The position numbers were made by a program, and so were the translations under genes. This document shows, piece after piece, positions 8,693-17,773 of a DNA stretch of 35,974 nt (position 1 is its first letter; each line of letters starts with the position of its first letter). The DNA is taken from the NCBI GenBank assembly GCA_016763995.1, contig JAESST010000008.1, forward strand, positions 1 to 35,974, written 5' to 3'. Origin of the DNA: Flavobacteriales bacterium. GTDB lineage: Bacteria; Bacteroidota; Bacteroidia; Flavobacteriales_E; Vicingaceae. The notes below the pieces were generated by a model, which saw nothing but the letters and a program-made list of their open reading frames with translations, was not told where the DNA came from and searched no databases.

Positions 8693-9460
8693 TTGAGTCA
8701 TTTTTTTCGCTCAACTATTGTTGTATTACTGCTCCTCTATGCGGTCCAGCTAAAAGCGCAGTCAATACTTTTTAATTCCAGCGGAGGAACACCTGACCCT
8801 TCTGCCTTGATGGAGTTACGTTCTACAGAGAAAGGCATTTTAGTCCCAAGAATGCTAGAAATCAATAGGTTGTCCATACTTTCACCAGCCCAGGGATTAC
8901 TGGTTTTTCAGACCAACGGAACTATAGGCTTTTATTTTCACAACGGAACAGGATGGGATACCCTTGGAGGGGCAACTACAGTCACCAACATCAATAATGT
9001 TAACAATGTTACCAGTTCTGGAATTGCAGTAATTCGTGATGAAAAAACTTCTGGAACAAATGGAGGCACCTTTACTTCAGGAGCCTGGCAACAAAGGGAT
9101 TTAAATACCATTTCTGGAGATGTTTCTTTTGTTACCCTTGGAACTAATAATTTCACTTTAGATACTGGTATTTATGTGATTACTGTAAATGCTCCAGCCT
9201 CTGATGTTGATCGGCATCAAATAAGACTATATAATAACACAAAATTAGCTTCTGCTGCCGTCGGAACTATGGCATTCACAGGAGGTAATGTCACATCTAG
9301 TAGTACAATCTTTACTGTGGAGGAAGTTGGAGCAGGGGGTGAAACTTTCATAATTGAACACCAATGTACCGCTTCCAAGACCACAAGTGGTTTCGGGCTA
9401 GGCGCCACTTGGACAGGAGGAGAAAGCGTTTTTACTCAAGTTAAAATCGAAAAACTTTAG
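8693..9460 (+). CDS. Secreted protein with C1q/jelly-roll-like C-terminal domain (copy 1, intact)
   Basis: A 255-residue protein with a signal peptide (LLLLYAVQLKAQ) and the Bacteroidota surface-protein N-terminus GGTPDPSALMELRSTEKGILVPRM, then SPAQGLLVFQTN and FHNGTGWDTL. The C-terminal 130 residues follow a jelly-roll pattern known from phage tail and bacterial surface proteins: FTLDTGIYVITVNAP, HQIRLYNNT, FIIEHQCTASKTTSGFGLG, FTQVKIEKL. The start is TTG at 8693, because a TAA at 8681-8683 closes the frame upstream and no ATG precedes the signal peptide. A paralogue with an internal stop lies at 17008 and a 3' stub at 15731. No T9SS sorting domain is visible. Function is unknown, probably adhesion or surface display. 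Confidence 0.75.
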   Translation: MSHFFRSTIVVLLLLYAVQLKAQSILFNSSGGTPDPSALMELRSTEKGILVPRMLEINRLSILSPAQGLLVFQTNGTIGFYFHNGTGWDTLGGATTVTNINNVNNVTSSGIAVIRDEKTSGTNGGTFTSGAWQQRDLNTISGDVSFVTLGTNNFTLDTGIYVITVNAPASDVDRHQIRLYNNTKLASAAVGTMAFTGGNVTSSSTIFTVEEVGAGGETFIIEHQCTASKTTSGFGLGATWTGGESVFTQVKIEKL

Positions 9461-9527
9461 CAAACTCTCTCATCATTTTATCTAATATTAATCTAGAACA
9501 CCTATAAGTCTAGTATTTATAAAACGA

Positions 9528-9890
9528 GTATCTTCTAACTATTTTCTTTTACTTCTACTAGCCTTCATTTCACCTACTATCAATGCTCAATTGCAAATGA
9601 GGAATGACCTAGATGGAAAGTATGCAAACGATTTATTTGGTACAAGTGTGGCAATAAATGCAAGCAATAACACTATCGCTATTAGTTCAGAATACAATTC
9701 AGATAAAGGAGAAAACACCGAACATGTTAAGGTTTATCAGAGTATAGACTCTACTTGGTTTCAATTGGGAGAAAATCTTGACGGAGAGGAAAATTTAGAT
9801 CAAAATATTTCTTCACAAAGAAAAATAAGCCCCTCACAAATTGAAACTAGACGTTCACAAAATAAACGAGATTTTCAACCCTCATTATAA
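9528..9890 (+). pseudogene. Remnant of a secreted FG-GAP-like beta-propeller gene
   Basis: The frame is open from 9492. It encodes a clear signal peptide (YFLLLLAFISPTINAQ, about 9540-9590) followed by FG-GAP-type repeat sequence: MRNDLDGKYANDLFGTSVAIN, AISSEYNSDKG, HVKVYQ, STWFQLGENLDGEENLDQ. In known proteins this unit (QLG-DIDGEA-GD-FG-SVA) repeats many times. Here it breaks after about 1.3 units into a low-quality tail and a stop at 9890. No ATG, GTG or TTG lies before the signal peptide in frame, only TTG 9591 after it. It therefore looks like a truncated and decayed gene. Confidence 0.5.
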
Positions 9891-9929
9891 GAATTTTAGG
9901 GAACTATTAATCAAATAAATAATTAATTT

Positions 9930-11813
9930 ATGAAAAAAATACACATTGCGTCAGCTGTATTACTGCTGGCAACAACGCAACTCAATGCTCAATTTGTAAA
10001 AACTTACGAGCTTAGTGACCCTCAGGGGACATATTCTATGAGAGGTTATGACTTAAGTTTAAACAATGGAAAATATTATTACACTTCAGGAGATGAGGCA
10101 AAAAAAACAATTTTTGAAATTAACCCAACCGACGGTGTTATTATAAATCCAAGTACAAAAGTTCAAACATTTGATCAAACCGGTTCTACATCAGGAATTG
10201 GCAAAAACTCACTGGCAATAGCTCGCTACTTTCACGATCCGGCCTCTCAATGGGCTGCTCCATTGAACCCACCTGACCGTATGTATTTAACTGGGAATAT
10301 TTCTAATTGGAATAATAGCCATAGTTATTTTCATAGTAAAGAAGTTTATGATGCAGGAAGCACTTTTAGTGGTGCATTAATTACAAATCATAATAGCCCT
10401 AACATTTACCAATGGGTAGCTAATGCTCAATACTCTGATCAGGTTACTTTATACAACAACCGCTTTATGGTAGGAAATGATAAATATACAGGCGAGCTAT
10501 TTATGTTCAGACATCACAATGGTATATTCTCAGATCGTGCTATAGAATTGATATCAGGAACTGTCAGTTACACCGACCCTATGTATGATTTCCCTACTCG
10601 AACCATCAGTCGAGATGTAAATAGTAACAGTTATGATATTATAACAGCAGTTGGCGGAGCAGTGCATGATGGAAGCAACTATATATATGATCCACAAAAA
10701 ATGGACCCGGGTGTGTGGACAGTTGACCAAAACTTAAATACAACATCTTATAAAACCTATCACAACCAAAATGATCCGGTGAACAATAACCTTGGAGTGG
10801 CACAGTCTATCATTAATGTTAGCCCGCTTTCTAACACTACTCGTAATTTAATTGTAGCTAGTGGAAACAACCCTAATAGCACAGTAGGCAGTATAGATCA
10901 ATTCCAAATGGGACGATGGGATAAAGATCATTTTCATTTAATTAGAGACTGGATTACTAATTCACTTGTAGATGCATGGAAATTTAACTTTCAAGCAATT
11001 TCTCAAACATACCCTCTACAGGTTGAATATGAAAATGTTCAAGTAGGAGACATTGTAGAAGTAAGCGATGGCTACCTTATCGTTGGTTCCTTTACTAAAA
11101 AAGAAACCAATCTGGACTTCCCAAATCGAATCCCAGACTATGATGAGAAAGTATTTATGGCAAAAGTAATTCGACCATCCAATATTTTCCTTCCGCTTAC
11201 TGTTGGGTATGCAAAATACTTTAACTCAGTACAATTCCATAATGAGATTCAAGCGAATAGAATAAAAATACTTAACAATGAAGTTTTTATTGTTGGTTCA
11301 GCCACTAGTATTATTTCTCATAAAAGAATTCCTTTTTTAATTAAAACAGATTTAACAAACCAACTTGAAGAATGTTCTACTGCAATTTTAATGGTTCAGG
11401 AAACTGTAAATATTACTGAAGTGCAAGCTCCAATACAGGCCAGCAATTCAATACCATACCTAGGCCCTGGATATGCAGACAATGGGCTTCAGATTAATGC
11501 ATTTGAAGCTTTAACATGTGTAAATCCTCCACATGAACGTAAAAAGGCGATCAGAAATTCAATCGAAGACGCTTCGCAAACACAACTTTCGATTTTACCA
11601 AACCCTGCACAAAACCAGGTTCGTATTTCTGGCTTATCAGAATCTGTTGCAACTATAACTGTACTAGATGTATCTGGAAAGCTAGTGAGAGACTATACTC
11701 AAGAAGTTAACTCCAATCACACATTAGATATTTCTGAATTAAACACAGGAATCTATATTCTCAGAATATCTCAAGCAGATCAAGTTCATACCTTGAAATT
11801 AATCAAAGAGTAA
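9930..11813 (+). CDS. Large secreted protein with type IX sorting domain
   Basis: A 627-residue protein with signal peptide MKKIHIASAVLLLATTQLNAQ and a C-terminal type IX secretion sorting domain (about residues 548-627): LSILPNPAQNQVRISGL, ITVLDVSGKLVRDY, LDISELNTGIYILRISQ, LKLIKE. The middle of about 500 residues is rich in Tyr, Asn and aromatic beta-strand patterns and looks like a propeller or similar beta fold, but I do not recognise a catalytic motif. It should be exported through the T9SS and anchored or released at the surface. It starts at ATG in an AT-rich leader without Shine-Dalgarno and ends at a strong terminator. Confidence 0.85.
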   Translation: MKKIHIASAVLLLATTQLNAQFVKTYELSDPQGTYSMRGYDLSLNNGKYYYTSGDEAKKTIFEINPTDGVIINPSTKVQTFDQTGSTSGIGKNSLAIARYFHDPASQWAAPLNPPDRMYLTGNISNWNNSHSYFHSKEVYDAGSTFSGALITNHNSPNIYQWVANAQYSDQVTLYNNRFMVGNDKYTGELFMFRHHNGIFSDRAIELISGTVSYTDPMYDFPTRTISRDVNSNSYDIITAVGGAVHDGSNYIYDPQKMDPGVWTVDQNLNTTSYKTYHNQNDPVNNNLGVAQSIINVSPLSNTTRNLIVASGNNPNSTVGSIDQFQMGRWDKDHFHLIRDWITNSLVDAWKFNFQAISQTYPLQVEYENVQVGDIVEVSDGYLIVGSFTKKETNLDFPNRIPDYDEKVFMAKVIRPSNIFLPLTVGYAKYFNSVQFHNEIQANRIKILNNEVFIVGSATSIISHKRIPFLIKTDLTNQLEECSTAILMVQETVNITEVQAPIQASNSIPYLGPGYADNGLQINAFEALTCVNPPHERKKAIRNSIEDASQTQLSILPNPAQNQVRISGLSESVATITVLDVSGKLVRDYTQEVNSNHTLDISELNTGIYILRISQADQVHTLKLIKE

Positions 11814-11855
11814 ATTGAGACCGTAACAACGATTCCAATTTAGTTCTGATAAACA

Positions 11856-11890
11856 AAAAGGCTGTCTAAAGTAAGTTTAGACAGCCTTTT
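11856..11890. terminator. Bidirectional intrinsic terminator
   Basis: A perfect 15-bp stem (AAAAGGCTGTCTAAA at 11856-11870, TTTAGACAGCCTTTT at 11876-11890) with a 5-base loop lies between two converging genes. The A- and T-rich stem ends make it usable from both directions. Confidence 0.92.
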
Positions 11891-11913
11891 ACATTTAAAA
11901 AAAACAAGAATAA

Positions 11914-12654
11914 TCAAATACGGTTTATTTTTTCTGCCAAAGAAAGAAAAACAACTGCTCGTTGTCCTTTACTAATACCTAATTCTATCTTATTGGAAAT
12001 AAACACACTGCCTCCATTTTTCTTTGTATAAGCTTGAATATGTCTCATATTTACGACATAGGAACGGTTAATTTTCAAGAAATCCTCTTCAGGTAAACAA
12101 GTACAGCTGTGTTTTAAATTTTTAGACAGGATATAAGCCTTCTCTTCTGTAAAAACTTTAGTATAACTCCCTTCTGCTTTTAAATAAAGGATATCGTTTG
12201 TGCTTATTATTTTATTAACTCCTTTCTCTTTTACAGCAATTCTTTCTGTGCAATCATCCGCTCTAACAGTGCTACCTTTCATTTTTACGATTCGCACAAT
12301 GGTAGTTTCTACAGCCTCTACAAATGCAAGCCGATCAATGGGTTTTAATAAATAGGCCAATGCTTTATTTTTATAGGCCTCAATTGCATAATTGGCATAG
12401 GCTGTTATAAATATCACCTCAAAACTCCTGTTGGGAAGCAAGCCCAAAAACTCCATTCCTGTTAAGTTGGGCATATTTATGTCTAAAAACACAAGATCCA
12501 CCTTTTCGTCTTTCAAATATTGAAGCGCCTGCATTGGCTGTTGAAACTTTGCCTTCACTTCTATTTCCTCTCCAAAAAACTGATTTACATAATGCCCCAC
12601 TAATTCTAACGCATTTAATTCATCGTCTATAATAACAGCAGTTACTTTTCCCAT
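11914..12654 (-). CDS. LytTR-family response regulator
   Basis: A 246-residue two-domain regulator. The receiver domain (about 1-120) has the acidic pair Asp10-Asp11, the phospho-acceptor Asp58 in LVFLDINMP, Thr84 in IFITAY and Lys104 in LLKPID. The LytTR DNA-binding domain (about 140-246) has IISTNDILYLKAEGSYTKVF and FLKINRSYVVNMRHI. It lies five bases after the stop of the histidine kinase gene on the same strand, so the two form a cognate operon. LytTR regulators bind short direct repeats upstream of target promoters. Targets are unknown, with neighbouring surface-protein genes as candidates. Confidence 0.95.
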   Translation of the reverse strand: MGKVTAVIIDDELNALELVGHYVNQFFGEEIEVKAKFQQPMQALQYLKDEKVDLVFLDINMPNLTGMEFLGLLPNRSFEVIFITAYANYAIEAYKNKALAYLLKPIDRLAFVEAVETTIVRIVKMKGSTVRADDCTERIAVKEKGVNKIISTNDILYLKAEGSYTKVFTEEKAYILSKNLKHSCTCLPEEDFLKINRSYVVNMRHIQAYTKKNGGSVFISNKIELGISKGQRAVVFLSLAEKINRI

Positions 12655-12659
12655 AGGTC

Positions 12660-15581
12660 TTAATTAAAAGGCAATGTAATGCAAACAAAGGCTTTAAATT
12701 CTCCGTTTTCTTTATTGCCATAACTCAATTGACATTCTAATTTGCTAGATTTAGAAATGGCATGCAAGCGTTCTTTCAATAGGTTTAACCCTAACGATTC
12801 TTGCTCTTTTTTCTTTTTTTGTGGTCTAAACCCCATGCCATTATCCAACACATCAAATTGAAGTTGCCTTCCGTTTAAGTTTGTTATTTTCAATTGAATT
12901 TTGCCCTCAATATCAGAATCTTTTAAGCCATGAATAATTGCATTTTCTATTAATACATGCAACATCATAGGAGGAATTTTTAAATCCTCTATTTTTCTAT
13001 TGGTTTCATTTAAAACAGTAAACTTAATTTGAGTGTTGAACCTCAAATTCTCCAACACTAAATAGAGTTGAATCAACTCTATTTCCTTTGACAAGCTATA
13101 CCATTCTAAAACAGAATTTTCTAACACGCCTCTTAATAATTTAGCAAATTGAGAAAGGTAATAATCAGCCGATTCATTCTTTTTCATTGCTATAAGGTAT
13201 TGAATACTACCCATTGCATTAAATATAAAATGAGGATTCAGTTTAGCTGAAATGGCCCTTGCTCTGAGGGACAGTATGTTTTTTTCCAATTGTTCACGTC
13301 GCCATTTTATTCTTGACCGATAATAAAACAACGAAATAATGGCCCCAAAGATTAAGATAAGCAAGCCACCCAAAAAATCTTTTCGTTCCCAAATAGGAGT
13401 GCTTACCACAACCGAAAATGAATTAACTGCCAATTTTTCTTTCGATATATCATTCATTGCATAAACACTTAATTGATGTTTACCTGAAGATAAGCCTGGA
13501 AGAAAACTATCTTCTGAATTTAAAGGGTAGCTCTGTATTTCATTTTCACCTTCTATGTCAAGATAATACTTTATCAATGGGTTAGACATTGCATCAAAAG
13601 TAGAAAGTGTAAAATGCACCGCATTATTAGTATAGTCCAATTGAATTATTTCATTGCTAGTTATTTTAGTAGAATTATGTTCTATTACTATATTGGGAAT
13701 GGTCTTCCCTATGTTTAAATTTCCAATTGAAAACTCGTAAACCGTTCCATTCGAAATCAAATACAATTTATCCGATATTCTAGTCATTCCTGTGTATCTA
13801 GAAGGACAGATAGAGATGTATCTGGGATAGGACACCGCTTTTACTTGCTCCCCATTTAGTTGTATAATAAGCAAACAATTATCCATTAGAAAAGCCAAAC
13901 TATCTGAACTTCCATCTAGCTGCCTTATTCGATTTTTTAACAGTCTATTTTTAAAATTTAACTTTTCATAAGCAAATTCATTTTGTTTAAGAATACGATA
14001 CAATTGACTGTCATAATCCGTAAAAAAGCAAGTACCATCTGCTACTCTCAATAAATTAGAAACTTTTTGAGGTGTTTTTAGAAGCGTAAATTGAATAGAA
14101 TCTTCATGTTCTACTACTTGAACAATTTCATCCTCCTGATTTATAACCAAATGTTTTTTTACTCCAATTGGAATGTATTGTTTAAAATTAATTGGAAAAC
14201 GCAATTCATTTCTTTCGAAACTGCTTTTATTATACTTTCGAATTACTCCTTTATCTCCCACTAAAATGGTTGAATCAATCAAGTAACTCCTAGTGCTTCC
14301 TGCATATCCTAAATCCAACAGATCTATAGAACTATCCCTAAACGACTCATGACCACTTATGTTAGACATCATGGCAAATACTCCTTTGTGCTGATTTAAA
14401 CCTTTTACTGCATAATCAAATTGATAAAGCGTATCGATAACTAATGGAGAACTTAAAGAATTTACTGATAAAAGATAGCCTTCGCTTGTGCCTAAAAACA
14501 ACTTATTCCCTTTACTTGTAATGGATTCTATTTTAGTTAAAGTTTTTATTTTTCTTACCCCCCCAAGAGGTGCATAAAACAACCCTTTTCCTAAAGAACT
14601 TGCCCATATCCCTCCGTTTTTCCCCTTAGAAAACCCACTAATATTATTAAGTTCGGGATACTGCTCTACACTTATTCCACCTTGTTTTGTCCCGCTAAAA
14701 CTAATTCGCTGTGCAGCATTCCCTTGCATTCCCAGCCAAATAGTAGAATCATTTTCAATTATAGAGCTTCCCCTATTTATTCGATGAGAAAGCTCAAATT
14801 CTTGCCCTCCCCTTTTATCTAATTTTAACAGTCTAAAATCACTAATAAAAAAAAACGTATTATCTCCACCATATTGAATGTCATACCATACATTTGCTCC
14901 TTCTTCAAATTGACTTGAAGCGATATAGGAAAATATAGTATCTTTTGTTTCATAAATTATACCTTTATTTTTTAAATAAAGACTTTCATCTCTAGACATG
15001 TAAACAGATGAAAGCACCCTTCTTCCATTTTCAAAAGCAATACAATATTTATTAGCGTTACTTGAATTCTCCTTTACAACTTTCTCTACTTTATTCTCTT
15101 CACTAATGCGATAAAACACAAAATCAGTAGAATTCACGATTAGTCCTCCCAACCATACAGAATTCTGATCATCAGTTATTATTTCGTCTATTCTGTAATC
15201 CGTCTCTCTTAACTCTTTATTTAGCTCAAGCATCCATTGGGGTTGAATAATTTTATTATTCTCCAACATATACAATTGATGCTTCGGCGTTATATATAAA
15301 ATACGATTTCCTTGTATTGTCAAGCGATAAAAGTCTTCGTCCAACTCTTTTTCGTTCGAGAAATGTTTGAAACGAGTACCGTTAAAACGCAATAATCCTG
15401 AATTGGAAGCAATCCATACAAAGCCGTCGTCGTCTTGTTCTGTATCGTAGAAATAATCCTCTTGAATATCTTTAGTTGCTCTAAAGTTTTTAAAAGGAAA
15501 TTCTTGACCAAAAACACGGAAGCTCTTTCCTAGTACAAGCACAAAACACAATAAAAAATACAAAAATAATCGCTGTAGCAT
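12660..15581 (-). CDS. LytS-type sensor histidine kinase with propeller sensor
   Basis: A 973-residue membrane kinase. An N-terminal signal/anchor (FLYFLLCFVLVLGKSFRVFG) is followed by a long extracytoplasmic region with two-component-regulator propeller motifs (YFYDTEQDDDGFVWIASNSGLLRFNG, NGGIWASSLGKGLFYAP) and a Y_Y_Y-like beta-sandwich just before the membrane (YYLDIEGEN..SFLPGLSSGKHQLSVYAMN). One transmembrane segment spans about 736-754. The His_kinase domain has the phospho-acceptor His784 in LNPHFIFNAMGSIQYL. The ATPase has LIENAIIHGLK (877-887) and DNGMGF (913-918). Such kinases normally sense periplasmic ligands. It precedes its LytTR regulator by five bases. Confidence 0.93.
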   Translation of the reverse strand: MLQRLFLYFLLCFVLVLGKSFRVFGQEFPFKNFRATKDIQEDYFYDTEQDDDGFVWIASNSGLLRFNGTRFKHFSNEKELDEDFYRLTIQGNRILYITPKHQLYMLENNKIIQPQWMLELNKELRETDYRIDEIITDDQNSVWLGGLIVNSTDFVFYRISEENKVEKVVKENSSNANKYCIAFENGRRVLSSVYMSRDESLYLKNKGIIYETKDTIFSYIASSQFEEGANVWYDIQYGGDNTFFFISDFRLLKLDKRGGQEFELSHRINRGSSIIENDSTIWLGMQGNAAQRISFSGTKQGGISVEQYPELNNISGFSKGKNGGIWASSLGKGLFYAPLGGVRKIKTLTKIESITSKGNKLFLGTSEGYLLSVNSLSSPLVIDTLYQFDYAVKGLNQHKGVFAMMSNISGHESFRDSSIDLLDLGYAGSTRSYLIDSTILVGDKGVIRKYNKSSFERNELRFPINFKQYIPIGVKKHLVINQEDEIVQVVEHEDSIQFTLLKTPQKVSNLLRVADGTCFFTDYDSQLYRILKQNEFAYEKLNFKNRLLKNRIRQLDGSSDSLAFLMDNCLLIIQLNGEQVKAVSYPRYISICPSRYTGMTRISDKLYLISNGTVYEFSIGNLNIGKTIPNIVIEHNSTKITSNEIIQLDYTNNAVHFTLSTFDAMSNPLIKYYLDIEGENEIQSYPLNSEDSFLPGLSSGKHQLSVYAMNDISKEKLAVNSFSVVVSTPIWERKDFLGGLLILIFGAIISLFYYRSRIKWRREQLEKNILSLRARAISAKLNPHFIFNAMGSIQYLIAMKKNESADYYLSQFAKLLRGVLENSVLEWYSLSKEIELIQLYLVLENLRFNTQIKFTVLNETNRKIEDLKIPPMMLHVLIENAIIHGLKDSDIEGKIQLKITNLNGRQLQFDVLDNGMGFRPQKKKKEQESLGLNLLKERLHAISKSSKLECQLSYGNKENGEFKAFVCITLPFN

Positions 15582-15730
15582 GGGTGGCTAAGATAGCAAA
15601 AAGCCCCGCTAGCAGAGAAGGGAAAAGTGGTATTCACAAAGAAAAAGTGACGCTTTACAAAGTAACTCCTGTTGTGTCTCTTAGTTTTAAAATCTTCTAT
15701 TAATTCCTAATCTAATACCCCCTTATTTTG

Positions 15731-15787
15731 AGATTAGCTCATCCTGGGAAAAATGTCTGTACTCAAGTTAAGATTGAGAAGTTATAG
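15731..15787 (+). pseudogene. 3' stub of a third C1q-like gene copy
   Basis: The frame ending at TAG 15785-15787 reads NVCTQVKIEKL, nearly identical to the last residues of the gene at 8693 (SVFTQVKIEKL) and of the broken copy at 17008 (NVYTQVRIQKL). Just upstream, the nucleotides matching Gly-Glu-Ala-Ile-Ser-Trp-Gly are recognisable but out of frame. Nothing earlier can be aligned by eye. It looks like the leftover 3' end of a deleted paralogue. The 15582-15855 gap holds nothing else except the promoter box at 15843. Confidence 0.55.
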
Positions 15788-15842
15788 CATCTTCAAGAAA
15801 ACCACTCATCACATCTTACTACCTTTTTATACATAGTAGTGT

Positions 15843-15850
15843 TAATTTTG
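15843..15850 (+). promoter_or_regulatory. -7 promoter box (TAATTTTG)
   Basis: An exact match to the Bacteroidota TAnnTTTG box, 62 bases before ATG 15913. A transcript would begin near 15855, right at TTG 15856, which favours ATG 15913 as the true start of the DUF4407 gene. Confidence 0.6.
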
Positions 15851-15912
15851 GAGGTTTGAGTAATAAAATAACCTCTACACCCGTTCTATCAACTAAGCAC
15901 AAAAATTCTACC

Positions 15913-16928
15913 ATGAAGATTAGTAATTTTTTTATCTGGTGCGCAGGCAGCGATACCGACCTTTTATCTCATTGCTCACAAAAAGAACGAAACAAGCACA
16001 TTGGATTTGGGAGTCTAGTTTTAATTCCAGCTGTATTAGCATTTGTTTCCATGTCATACGCCCTTTCAACTATTCAAGGTCTTGGTAATTCTCCATTTAT
16101 TTATTACCTCGGTGGCTTAGTTTGGGCGCTCATCATTTTTTCTTTCGATCGATTCATTGTTTCTACTCATAGAAGAAAAAAAGACAATAAAAGTGAACTA
16201 AAAAGCCCAGCATTCTTTCTCCGTTTAGGCTTTGCTCTTATTTTAGGTATCGTAATTTCTCACCCATTAGTAATGCTATATTTCGATGGTAGTATTCAAG
16301 ATCAAATTGCTGAGAATGTGGTAAAACAACGAGAAGTCATTCAGAAAAAATATGATTTAAGAATCAACAAGTCTGAGCATCAAATTTCCTATTTAGATAG
16401 TTTGGAACAGCAGAAAGAACAAGAGCGAAATGCTCAAGAGCTAGTTGTTACCAAAGAAATTGATGAGAGGTGCTTAAAAACTCTAAAGGAGAAGTTACTA
16501 CAACAGGTATCTATGGCCGTGGACCTTCTGCTGAAAATAAAATTAAGTACTTAGAAAAGCTCCAAAGCGAACTGAGTGCACTGAGAGAAGAAAACAAACA
16601 AAAGAAACTTTCTTTAACGCAAGAAATTCAAGTATTAAAATTAGAACAAAGCAACAAGATTCAAGCTTATACGGTTTCTGCCGACTACTTGAAAAGAGAA
16701 ATTGCATTGGAGCAACTAAAAGATAAAAACAGCATTGTTGTTCTGACTCAAAATTTGCTAATTCTCCTATTTATCTTGGTTGATATTTTGCCTTTTATTT
16801 TCAAAACCTTCTCCCCTTTTGGAATGTATGATCGAATTGTATTGGATGATGAGATTTTGATTCACGAAATGGATAACTCAAGCAGGAAAGCTTATCTACA
16901 AAGGGTTTACCATGAAATAAATAGCTAG
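15913..16928 (+). pseudogene. DUF4407 membrane protein, frameshifted
   Basis: Two overlapping frames together make one DUF4407 protein of about 338 residues. The first part (to TGA/TAG at 16552-16554) starts with the family hallmark FFIWCAGSDTDLLSHC, has three membrane segments (LVLIPAVLAFVSMSYAL, GGLVWALIIFSFDRFIV, LRLGFALILGIVISHPL) and a coiled coil. The second frame picks up at NSKGEVTTTGIYGRGPSAENKIKYLEKL and continues through another coiled coil and a last membrane segment (VLTQNLLILLFILVDILPFIF). The switch is at the A5 run 16476-16480, where one extra A would restore TTA-AAA-AAC. It may be a decayed gene, a base-calling error, or a -1 frameshift. The function of the family is unknown. 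Confidence 0.75.
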
Positions 16929-17007
16929 AAATTTGTCTAATTATGATTAAAATATTTTTATCTGATCGCTAAATTCACTAAACTTGGGTATAATTTAGAA
17001 ACATAAA

Positions 17008-17754
17008 ATGAAATTTTGCCTAAGCATTATTCTGTTAATTCTCTCACTCTCAATTCATGCCCAAAGCGTACTAATTAATAAAAATGGGGGAACTCCTGAT
17101 GGCTCAGCAATATTAGAATTGGAATCAACCGATAAAGGAATACTAATTCCCCGAATGAAAGCAAGCAACCGGCTTTCAATTAGTTCTCCTGCCCAAGCAT
17201 TAATGGTATTTCAAACTGATGAATTAGTAGGTTTCTATTATTACAATGGTTCAGCGTAGGATACTTTAATTGGAAATACCATTATCAATGTTAGTAATAT
17301 AACCACAGCTAATAATGCAAATATTGCAGTGGTCAGAGATTTGAAAGCCAGTGGCGTAGATGGAGGGACTTTTAACGACAATGCTTGGAGAACAAGAGAT
17401 TTAAACGATTTACAAGGAGACAGTAGCTTTATCAGTATCAATGGGAGTACTTCCTTTACCTTAGATTCAGGTATCTATGCTATCTCAGCAAGCGCTCCTT
17501 CAAAGGGAGTAGATGTCAATCAAATTCGACTCTATAACAACACATCAGGATCAGTTGAAGCAGTTGGAGTTGCGGTTAAATCAGTTGCAGCAACAAGCAT
17601 TAGTAATCTATCTACAGTCATAAGCATTACATCTGCTACAAATACTTTTATTATTCAACACCGGTGTGATTCGGACCAAACAAACGATGGATTTGGAGAA
17701 GCTATCTCTTGGGGAGACAATGTTTATACTCAAGTAAGAATACAAAAACTCTGA
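17008..17754 (+). pseudogene. C1q-like secreted protein (copy 2), interrupted by an amber codon
   Basis: A paralogue of the gene at 8693, in one continuous frame except for TAG at 17257-17259. It has a signal peptide (MKFCLSIILLILSLSIHAQ), GGTPDGSAILELESTDKGILIPRM, ALMVFQTDELVGFYYYNGSA, stop, DTLIGN, then the whole C-terminal jelly-roll domain: FTLDSGIYAISASAP, NQIRLYNNTSG, FIIQHRCDSDQTNDGFGEA, YTQVRIQKL. The intact copy reads NGTGWDTLGG at the stop, so the Trp codon TGG has become TAG by a single G-to-A change. Everything downstream is still well conserved, so the change looks recent. Without suppression only an 83-residue fragment would be made. Confidence 0.8.
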
Positions 17755-17773
17755 GATTGCTTACTTTAATGAC

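Noticed and set aside
15856-15912. TTG start for the DUF4407 gene after a GGAGG
   Set aside because: The GGAGG is attractive, but the predicted transcript begins at about 15855 and family homology starts at ATG 15913.
17257-17259. Recoding of TAG as pyrrolysine or another amino acid
   Set aside because: The paralogue has Trp at this position and nothing in the window indicates a recoding system. A point mutation is simpler.
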